From positions 1 to 9,672 of the forward strand of contig CAUADW010000064.1 of assembly GCA_958427895.1 (NCBI GenBank): a DNA stretch of 9,672 bases, in the 5' to 3' direction. This document shows positions 4,694 to 9,672 of this stretch, in pieces. This stretch comes from an uncultured Collinsella sp. (GTDB lineage: Bacteria > Actinomycetota > Coriobacteriia > Coriobacteriales > Coriobacteriaceae). Numbering within the stretch: the stretch's first letter is position 1; each line of letters begins with the position of its first letter. The notes below the pieces were generated by a model. That model was not told where the DNA came from. It saw nothing but the letters and a program-made list of their open reading frames with translations, and made no database searches. The position numbers were made by a program, and so were the translations under genes.

Positions 4694-6673
4694 ATGAATC
4701 TTCACCTTTCTCAGTCTGATGGCTTTTTGCGTGTGGCGGCGGCGTCGCCGCGGAGTCGCGTGGCCGATGTCGAGGGCAATGCCGAGGTTGCGCTGGCGGC
4801 TGTTCGCGAGGCTACCGAGCGCGGCGTTCGCGCGCTGGTGCTGCCCGAGCTTAACCTGACCGGCTATACCGCGGCCGACCTGTTCCATAACCGCACGCTG
4901 CTGCATGCCTGCGAAGCAGCGCTGGTGCACATACTCGATGAAACCCGTGAGCTGCCGATCGTCTTTACCGTTGGCTTGCCCGTTGCGGTGGCTGAAAACA
5001 TCTACAACTGCGCGGCCGTGTGCTGTGCGGGCGAGCTTTTGGGCCTCACGGCCAAGAAGTATCTGCCCAACTATGGCGAGTTCTATGAGCGCCGTTGGTT
5101 TGCTCCGGCGCCTGCGGATCCCGTGTGGGTTGAATTTGCCGGTCAGGGTCCGGTCCCGCTGGGTTCAGGGCTTGTCTACCGTTGCTGTGACGAGGGCGCC
5201 GAGGACCTGGTGTTGGGCGTTGAGGTCTGTGAGGACCTGTGGGTGCCGGCGCCCCCTTCGACCGAGATGGCGCTTGACGGTGCGACGGTGATTCTCAACC
5301 CGTCGGCCTCGGACGAGATTATCGGTAAGGCAGATTACCGCCGCAGCCTTATCTCCAATCAGAGTGCGCGCCTGTACTGCGTCTATGCCTACGCGGACGC
5401 GAGCGAGGGCGAGTCCACGACCGACATGGTCTTTGCAGGCGAGAACCTCGTCTACGAAAACGGTTCGAAGCTCGCCGCGACCAAACTGCTTACCTGCGAT
5501 ATGGCCGTCGCCGATGTCGATCTTGATCGTCTGGTTGCCGAGCGCCGTCGCTCGACGACGTGGACGCGCGCGGACGATGCGCCGGAGGCCACGACCGTTG
5601 AGTTTTCGTTTGAGGGCGTGCTGGCCGAAGAACCTGTCCTGCGCGATGCCTGCGATATCGACCGCGTTTTCCCGCGCGCGCCCTTTGTGCCGGCCGACCA
5701 CGGCGACTTGGCCGAGCGCTGCGAGACGATCCTCGATCTGCAGACTGCGGGCCTCAAGACCCGCCTTGCCCACACGGGTACCAAGGCTGCGGTTATCGGC
5801 CTTTCGGGCGGCTTGGACTCCACGCTAGCGCTGCTTGTGACCGTGCGTGCCTTCGATGCACTGGGGCTGCCGCGCACTGGTATCACAGCCGTGTCCATGC
5901 CCGGCTTTGGCACGACGCATCGCACCAAGTCGAATGCCGAGTCGCTCGCTCGCGACCTGGGTGTGAGTTTCCGCGAGGTTTCGATCCATGCGGCTGTGGA
6001 GCAGCACTTCAAGGACATTGAGCATGATCCGGCCGTGCAGGACGTGACCTACGAGAACAGCCAGGCGCGCGAGCGTACGCAGATTCTGATGGATCTGGCC
6101 AACCAGGCTGGCGGTTTTGTCATTGGCACGGGCGACCTGTCGGAGCTGGCGCTCGGCTGGGCTACCTATAACGGCGACCACATGAGCATGTACGCCGTCA
6201 ACGCGAGCGTGCCCAAGACGCTTGTGCGCCATCTGGTACGCTATGCCGCCGACGTCTTTGGCGGGCGCATTGCCGAGGTCTTGCTCGATATCCTCGATAC
6301 GCCGGTGTCCCCCGAGCTTCTGCCGCCCACGGGCGACGGCGAGATTGCGCAGAAGACCGAGGATTTGGTGGGCCCGTACGAGTTGCACGACTACTTCCTC
6401 TACTACCTGCTGCGTTTTGGCTTTGAGCCGGGCAAGATCTACCGCATGGCGCTCAAGAGCTTCGAGGGCGTCTACGACGCCAAGACCGTCCACACGTGGC
6501 TACGTACGTTCTACCGTCGCTTCTTTGCCCAGCAGTTTAAGCGCAGCTGCCTGCCCGATGGTCCCAAGGTGGGCTCGGTGACGCTCAGCCCGCGCGGCGA
6601 TTGGCGTATGCCGAGTGACGCTAGCTCGCGTCTGTGGCTTGCGCAGATCGACGCGCTCAATCCAGTTGACTAA
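4694..6673 (+). CDS. nadE: Glutamine-dependent NAD+ synthetase
   Basis: NadE makes NAD+ from nicotinic acid adenine dinucleotide, ATP and glutamine in the cytoplasm, the last step of NAD synthesis. The 659-residue protein is of the long, two-domain type. The N-terminal nitrilase-like glutaminase (about 1-290) shows the triad Glu52 (LPELNLTGY), Lys121 (AKKYLPNYGEFYE) and Cys179 (GVEVCEDLWVP), which makes ammonia from glutamine. The C-terminal synthetase (about 330-650) carries the PP-loop SGGLDS at 371-376, then GTGDLSELALGWATYNGDHM (478-497), a stretch conserved in this family. Length agrees with actinobacterial NadE (about 680). The start at 4694 is preferred over an in-frame ATG nine codons earlier (4667) because GGGAG (4682-4686) sits seven bases before it. 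Candidate -10 at 4640. The gene appears intact and monocistronic. Confidence 0.96.
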   Translation: MNLHLSQSDGFLRVAAASPRSRVADVEGNAEVALAAVREATERGVRALVLPELNLTGYTAADLFHNRTLLHACEAALVHILDETRELPIVFTVGLPVAVAENIYNCAAVCCAGELLGLTAKKYLPNYGEFYERRWFAPAPADPVWVEFAGQGPVPLGSGLVYRCCDEGAEDLVLGVEVCEDLWVPAPPSTEMALDGATVILNPSASDEIIGKADYRRSLISNQSARLYCVYAYADASEGESTTDMVFAGENLVYENGSKLAATKLLTCDMAVADVDLDRLVAERRRSTTWTRADDAPEATTVEFSFEGVLAEEPVLRDACDIDRVFPRAPFVPADHGDLAERCETILDLQTAGLKTRLAHTGTKAAVIGLSGGLDSTLALLVTVRAFDALGLPRTGITAVSMPGFGTTHRTKSNAESLARDLGVSFREVSIHAAVEQHFKDIEHDPAVQDVTYENSQARERTQILMDLANQAGGFVIGTGDLSELALGWATYNGDHMSMYAVNASVPKTLVRHLVRYAADVFGGRIAEVLLDILDTPVSPELLPPTGDGEIAQKTEDLVGPYELHDYFLYYLLRFGFEPGKIYRMALKSFEGVYDAKTVHTWLRTFYRRFFAQQFKRSCLPDGPKVGSVTLSPRGDWRMPSDASSRLWLAQIDALNPVD

Positions 6674-6675
6674 GG

Positions 6676-6693
6676 TTGGTTAAATTGAACCAA
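6676..6693. repeat. Inverted repeat just after nadE
   Basis: TTGGTT (6676-6681) and AACCAA (6688-6693) form a perfect 6-bp repeat with a 6-base centre, starting two bases after the nadE stop codon. There is no T run, so it is not a terminator by itself. It may be an operator for the downstream aminotransferase gene or stabilise the nadE 3' end. Confidence 0.35.
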
Positions 6694-6730
6694 TACGGGG
6701 GTTGCAAGCGTTACACTTTTGCAATCTGAT
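6685..6730 (+). promoter_or_regulatory. Candidate promoter zone of the aminotransferase gene
   Basis: Two weak arrangements are visible: TTGCAA (6702-6707) with TCTGAT (6725-6730) at 17 bp, each 4 of 6 with consensus, or TTGAAC (6685-6690) with TACACT (6712-6717) at 21 bp. Any promoter here would sit upstream of the hairpin at 6742-6772, and there is no room for one after it. Confidence 0.3.
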
Positions 6731-6741
6731 GGCCCGTATCG

Positions 6742-6772
6742 CGCGGCGCTCTTGTCGGAGCGCCGCGTTTTT
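6742..6772 (+). terminator. Terminator hairpin 19 bases before the aminotransferase start
   Basis: A perfect 10-bp GC-rich stem (CGCGGCGCTC 6742-6751, GAGCGCCGCG 6758-6767), 6-base loop and T5 (6768-6772) make a full intrinsic terminator. It lies 68 bases after nadE and only 19 before the next start codon. It ends nadE transcripts, but transcripts of the aminotransferase gene must also cross it, so it could act as an attenuator. Confidence 0.85.
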
Positions 6773-6791
6773 CATATCGAAAGGTGGCACC

Positions 6792-7955
6792 ATGCAGGCA
6801 TCGCAGCGTCTCGACCGCTTTGGCGCGGAGGTCTTCGCCTCGCTCAACAACAAGCTTCTCGCGCTGAAGGCTCAGGGCAAGACCATTTACAACATGAGCG
6901 TGGGCACGCCCGATTTTAAGCCGTACGACCATGTGGTCGAGGCGCTCACGCGGGCAGCCCAAGATCCTGAGATGTGGAAGTATGCCCTGCGCGACCTGCC
7001 CGAACTCAAGCAAGCCGTGTGCGATTACTATGAGCGCCGCTTTGGCGTTTCGGGCATTACGCCGTCTATGGTGCAGTCGTGCAACGGCACGCAGGAGGGC
7101 GTGGGCCATTTGGGCCTGGCCCTGCTCGATCCGGGTGACACCATTCTGGTTCCCGATCCGTGTTACCCGGTCTTTGAGGCGGGTGCCAAGATCGCCGATG
7201 CCAAGCTCGAGTACTATCCGTTGGTTGCCGAGCACAATTACCTGCCCTATGTGGCGGGCATCGATCCCGAGGTGGCCGATCGCGCCAAGTATATGATCGT
7301 GTCGCTGCCCGCCAACCCGGTCGGCTCGGTGGGCACGCCCGAGGTCTACGAGGAGATTATCGCCTTTGCCCGCGAGCATGATCTGTTGATCGTGCATGAC
7401 AATGCCTACTCCGATATCGTGTTCGACGGCGAGCCGGGTGGCAGCTTCCTGCAGTACCCTGGCGCGCTCGAGGTGGGCGTGGAGTTCTTCTCGCTCTCTA
7501 AGTCGTTTAACGTCACCGGCGCACGCATCGGCTTTTTGGTCGGTCGCGAGGATGTGGTCTCGGCCTTTGCCAAGCTGCGCGGCCAGATCGACTTTGGTAT
7601 GTTCTTCCCGATCCAGAAGGCTGCCATCGCCTGCCTGAACGGTCCGCGCGATGAGGTCGAGGCGCAGCGTCTGAAGTACCAGGAGCGCCGCGATGCCCTG
7701 TGCGACGGTCTTGAGGGCCTGGGCTGGGAGCGTCCCAATGCGCATGGCTCTATGTTTGTGTGGGCCAAGCTTCCCGGTGGTCGCACCGATTCTATGGCGT
7801 TTTGCGAGGAGCTTATGGAGAAGGCCGGCGTTGTGGTGACGCCGGGCGCGAGCTTTGGCCCTTCGGGCGAGGGGCACGTGCGTATGGCACTGGTCTTACC
7901 GCCCGACCAGATCGCTTTGGCTGTCGAGGCCATTCGCGAGGCGGGCCTGTATTAG
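6792..7955 (+). CDS. PLP-dependent class I/II aminotransferase, DapL-like
   Basis: This 387-residue protein is a complete fold-type I aminotransferase. Visible motifs are the N-terminal SVGTPDFKP (36-44), the cofactor-binding Asn175 in PANPVG, Asp203 and Tyr206 in HDNAYSDIVFDG, the Schiff-base Lys237 in SLSKSFNVTGARIGF and a probable carboxylate-binding Arg364 in HVRMALV. The stretch GGSFLQYPGALEVGVEFFSL resembles LL-diaminopimelate aminotransferase (DapL) and its relatives, which also include alanine-forming (AlaC-like) enzymes. The substrate cannot be fixed from sequence, so no gene symbol is given. The start at 6792 follows AAAGGTGG; an earlier in-frame ATG (6702) would run through the terminator hairpin and gives an unrelated N-terminus. 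No neighbour is a lysine-pathway gene, so context does not settle the role. The gene looks intact and uses the high-GC codons of the region. Confidence 0.92.
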   Translation: MQASQRLDRFGAEVFASLNNKLLALKAQGKTIYNMSVGTPDFKPYDHVVEALTRAAQDPEMWKYALRDLPELKQAVCDYYERRFGVSGITPSMVQSCNGTQEGVGHLGLALLDPGDTILVPDPCYPVFEAGAKIADAKLEYYPLVAEHNYLPYVAGIDPEVADRAKYMIVSLPANPVGSVGTPEVYEEIIAFAREHDLLIVHDNAYSDIVFDGEPGGSFLQYPGALEVGVEFFSLSKSFNVTGARIGFLVGREDVVSAFAKLRGQIDFGMFFPIQKAAIACLNGPRDEVEAQRLKYQERRDALCDGLEGLGWERPNAHGSMFVWAKLPGGRTDSMAFCEELMEKAGVVVTPGASFGPSGEGHVRMALVLPPDQIALAVEAIREAGLY

Positions 7956-8061
7956 AGACCTATTTCGACTCGTCAATAGCTCGAAACCGATTTCGTGCAG
8001 TTATTTTACGAATTCTGCAAACAATTTCGGTAAACGGTCGATTTTTGGCTGCGAATAGGAG

Positions 8062-8067
8062 CATAAT
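8062..8067 (+). promoter_or_regulatory. Candidate -10 box of ldh
   Basis: CATAAT matches the -10 consensus at 5 of 6 and lies 95 bases before the ldh start. The -35 region is poor (TCGATT at 8038-8043, 18 bp away). Upstream (7956-8040) the sequence is AT-richer and holds an imperfect inverted repeat, TTTACGAATT (8005-8014) against AATTTCGGTAAA (8023-8034). No clear Rex (NADH-sensing) operator is visible. Confidence 0.4.
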
Positions 8068-8099
8068 CAAAGTCCCGATTGGATGTATTGGGATTACGG

Positions 8100-8133
8100 C
8101 AAGCCGCTCGGGTCGTTCCCGGGCGGCTTGTTT
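8100..8133 (+). terminator. GC-rich hairpin in the ldh leader
   Basis: A 13-bp stem with one G-U pair (8100-8112 with 8118-8130) and 5-base loop is followed by only TTTG. It is 26 bases before the ldh start codon. It may be a weak terminator of the upstream aminotransferase gene, which has no other clear one. Since the ldh promoter seems to lie before it, it may instead be a 5'-UTR stem or attenuator. Confidence 0.6.
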
Positions 8134-8156
8134 GTGGAGAGAGATGGGAGTTTCTA

Positions 8157-9107
8157 ATGGTTAACGAGAAGAAGGTCGCTATTGTCGGCTGCGGTTTCGT
8201 CGGTTCGTCTTCGGCGTTCGCACTGATGCAGAGTGGTCTGTTCTCCGAGATGGTCCTCATCGACGTGGACAAGAACCGTGCCGAGGGTGAGGCCCTGGAT
8301 ATCGCGCACGGCATGACGTTTGCCGAGCCGATGAAGATCTACGCCGGCGATTATTCCGATGTCGCCGACGCCGCCATGATCGTCGTCACTGCTGGCGCTG
8401 CCCAGAAGCCCGGTGAGACCCGCCTGGACCTGGTCAACAAGAACGTCAGCATCTTCAAGTCCATTATTCCCGAGATTAAGAAGTCCGGCTTCGACGGCAT
8501 TCTGCTAATCGTCTCCAACCCGGTCGATGTTCTGACCTACGCCGCCATCAAGATGTCCGGCCTGCCCGAGGGCCACGTCATCGGTTCCGGCACCGTGCTC
8601 GACACCGGCCGCTTGCAGCAGATGCTTGGTGCCCACGTCGAGGTTGACCCGCGCGATGTCCAGGCCTATGTCATGGGCGAGCACGGTGACTCCGAGTTTG
8701 TCGCTTGGTCCAGCGCTCAGGTTGCCGGCGTTCCGCTGAACACCTTCTGTGAGCTTCACGGCCACCTGGAGCATGAGGCTGCCGAGAAGCGCATCGCTGA
8801 GGACGTCAAGAACTCCGCCTACACCATCATCGAGAAGAAGCACGCCACCTACTATGGCGTCGCCATGGCCGTCAAGCGCATCTGCACCGCCGTTATGCGC
8901 GATGAGCAGACCGTTCTGCCTGTCTCCTCGCTCATGGTGGGCGAGTATGGCCTGTCCGATCTTGCCATCTCCATGCCGACCGTCGTTGGCCGCGACGGCG
9001 TTGTCTGCCGCGTCCCCGTGCCGCTGAACGACGACGAGCAGCATGAGCTCACCGTCTCCGCCAAGGCCCTCAAGGACATCATCGACAGCGTCGACTTCTC
9101 CTGCTAA
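8157..9107 (+). CDS. ldh: L-lactate dehydrogenase
   Basis: This enzyme reduces pyruvate to L-lactate with NADH in the cytoplasm and regenerates NAD+ during sugar fermentation. The 316-residue protein has the full family pattern: Rossmann GCGFVG (11-16) with Asp36 for the NAD ribose, the mobile loop AQKPGETR (82-89) with Arg89, SNPVD (120-124), VLDTGR (147-152) and catalytic His176 in GEHGDSE. Gln83 in the loop is the residue that favours pyruvate; malate dehydrogenases have Arg there, so lactate is preferred over malate. Length is normal (about 315). The start at 8157 is set by GGGAG (8146-8150) six bases upstream; an in-frame ATG at 8079 would read through the leader hairpin. The gene is flanked by hairpins and is probably monocistronic. 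Allosteric control by fructose 1,6-bisphosphate is common in the family but cannot be judged here. Confidence 0.96.
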   Translation: MVNEKKVAIVGCGFVGSSSAFALMQSGLFSEMVLIDVDKNRAEGEALDIAHGMTFAEPMKIYAGDYSDVADAAMIVVTAGAAQKPGETRLDLVNKNVSIFKSIIPEIKKSGFDGILLIVSNPVDVLTYAAIKMSGLPEGHVIGSGTVLDTGRLQQMLGAHVEVDPRDVQAYVMGEHGDSEFVAWSSAQVAGVPLNTFCELHGHLEHEAAEKRIAEDVKNSAYTIIEKKHATYYGVAMAVKRICTAVMRDEQTVLPVSSLMVGEYGLSDLAISMPTVVGRDGVVCRVPVPLNDDEQHELTVSAKALKDIIDSVDFSC

Positions 9108-9131
9108 ATCAAGCTCGCTAGAGCGAAAAGC

Positions 9132-9137
9132 TACAAT
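9132..9137 (+). promoter_or_regulatory. Candidate -10 box between ldh and the hydrolase gene
   Basis: TACAAT (5 of 6), the same hexamer as in front of nadE, lies 25 bases after the ldh stop and three bases before the terminator stem. The -35 is poor (TCAAGC, 9109-9114). A start site here would fall inside the left arm of the hairpin and weaken it as a terminator for this transcript. A palindrome TCGCTAGAGCGA lies just upstream (9115-9126). Confidence 0.3.
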
Positions 9138-9139
9138 GA

Positions 9140-9174
9140 AGGCGTCCGGGTCCACACGGCCCGGGCGCCTTTTT
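9140..9174 (+). terminator. Intrinsic terminator of ldh
   Basis: An 11-bp stem with one G-U pair, extendable by two pairs (9140-9150 with 9160-9170), ends in T5 (9170-9174). It lies 33 bases after the ldh stop codon. Confidence 0.85.
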
Positions 9175-9204
9175 GGTGCAAAGTAACCTGACTCCAATGC
9201 ACCA
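9174..9204 (+). repeat. Inverted repeat before the hydrolase start
   Basis: TGGTGCA (9174-9180) and TGCACCA (9198-9204) are a perfect 7-bp repeat with a 17-base loop, starting on the last T of the ldh terminator and ending nine bases before the ribosome site GGGAGG (9213-9218). It could be an operator or a leader hairpin; there is no T run. Confidence 0.4.
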
Positions 9205-9221
9205 TAGTTGATGGGAGGGCC

Positions 9222-9672
9222 ATGTCGGATTCGCCTAATTTTTTTACCTATGTCCAGACGGCGTTTGATCCCTTTGAGGAGCGGCCGTTCTGCGCGGTGG
9301 ATAGCCTGGTCTTTGCGTGGTTGTCCTATTTGCGCTTGCCGGGTGATATGGCGGGGCTGACGAACTGGCAGGGCCTAGACGTACGCGAACTGCTGCGTGC
9401 CGAGTGCTACCGGGACATGATTGACGACTTGTGGGACCCAGAGGGAAGCAGGGCCTTGTTGGAGGCCGTGGCAGCAAATCCCAGATACCGCGGCGTGCAC
9501 GTTTGCGGCTATCGTGCCGTGAGCGATGTGGTGGCGACGGAGCAGTTTGCAGCCATGGCGTTCCGGTTTCCGGCGGGGTTTAGCTATCTTTCCTTCCGGG
9601 GGACCGACAGCACGATTGTGGGCTGGAAAGAGGACTTTAACATGGCGTTCCGGTGTCCTGTGCCGGCCCAGG
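9222..9672 (+). CDS. DUF2974 (Mbeg1-like) alpha/beta-hydrolase, 5' part
   Basis: The frame is open from ATG 9222 to the window end, giving the first 150 residues; the 3' end lies outside. The N-terminal part (FCAVDSLVFAWLSYLRLPG, 23-41) and the segment SYLSFRGTDSTIVGWKEDFN (121-140) followed by VPAQ match the DUF2974 (Mbeg1-like) family of predicted lipase-type alpha/beta-hydrolases. The catalytic serine motif (GxSxGG) is expected soon after the visible part. No signal peptide is seen, so it is probably cytoplasmic; the substrate is unknown for the family. GGGAGG (9213-9218) sits three bases before the ATG, rather close, but no other in-frame start is available. It is separated from ldh by a terminator. 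Confidence 0.85.
   Translation, partial: MSDSPNFFTYVQTAFDPFEERPFCAVDSLVFAWLSYLRLPGDMAGLTNWQGLDVRELLRAECYRDMIDDLWDPEGSRALLEAVAANPRYRGVHVCGYRAVSDVVATEQFAAMAFRFPAGFSYLSFRGTDSTIVGWKEDFNMAFRCPVPAQ

Noticed and set aside
6711..7877. Long minus-strand open frame opposite the aminotransferase gene
   Set aside because: High GC at third positions leaves the antisense frame open. Its translation has no recognisable motif, and the + strand frame has every aminotransferase motif.
7963..7995. TTTCGA/TCGAAA and CGAAA/TTTCG repeats as a terminator after the aminotransferase gene
   Set aside because: The stems are only 5-6 bp, GC-poor and without a T run.
7956..8062. Rex operator in the ldh promoter
   Set aside because: No TTGTGAA-type inverted repeat is present; only loose AT-rich repeats were found.
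1..9672. CRISPR array, tRNA, rRNA, insertion sequence or integrase
   Set aside because: No regularly spaced repeats, no tRNA cloverleaf, no transposase or integrase motif and no long terminal inverted repeats were seen.

Overview
The window looks like chromosomal DNA from a high-GC anaerobic actinobacterium of the class Coriobacteriia, most likely Collinsella or a close relative. The basis is the GC-rich codon use of the housekeeping genes, the character of the translated proteins and the dense, terminator-separated single-gene layout. This is recognition from memory, not a search result.

Layout from left to right. (1) 1-257 is the 3' end of ettA, an ABC-F translation factor, closed by a strong terminator. 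(2) 300-2035 is an AT-richer island on the + strand. It holds an AT-rich leader, a Tat-exported papain-fold (C39-like) cysteine peptidase with an apparent propeptide, and a small lipoprotein whose start lies inside the peptidase gene. A bidirectional terminator separates this pair from the next block. (3) 2089-4490 holds two minus-strand genes of unknown function. One (435 aa) has a small N-terminal domain, a basic patch, a long acidic E/P/T/A-rich linker and a C-terminal domain. The other (317 aa) is a membrane protein with a long Ser/Thr/Asn/Gly/Gln-rich tail. The first has a 16-bp palindrome over its likely transcription start. (4) 4694-9107 holds three + strand metabolic genes: glutamine-dependent NAD+ synthetase (nadE), a DapL-like class I/II aminotransferase and L-lactate dehydrogenase (ldh). 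(5) 9222 to the window end is the first 150 codons of a DUF2974 (Mbeg1-like) alpha/beta-hydrolase gene.

Functionally the metabolic genes are ordinary: NadE makes NAD+, Ldh regenerates NAD+ from NADH in fermentation, and the aminotransferase serves amino-acid or diaminopimelate metabolism. Hairpins lie between most gene pairs, so most genes look monocistronic. The exception is the peptidase/lipoprotein pair, which overlaps and should be one transcript.

The part most worth a second look is the AT-rich peptidase plus lipoprotein pair, followed by the linker protein with its palindromic promoter. A recurring pattern of GC-rich hairpins close upstream of start codons (aminotransferase, ldh, hydrolase) is also noted. 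No tRNA, rRNA, CRISPR array, insertion sequence or integrase was seen.
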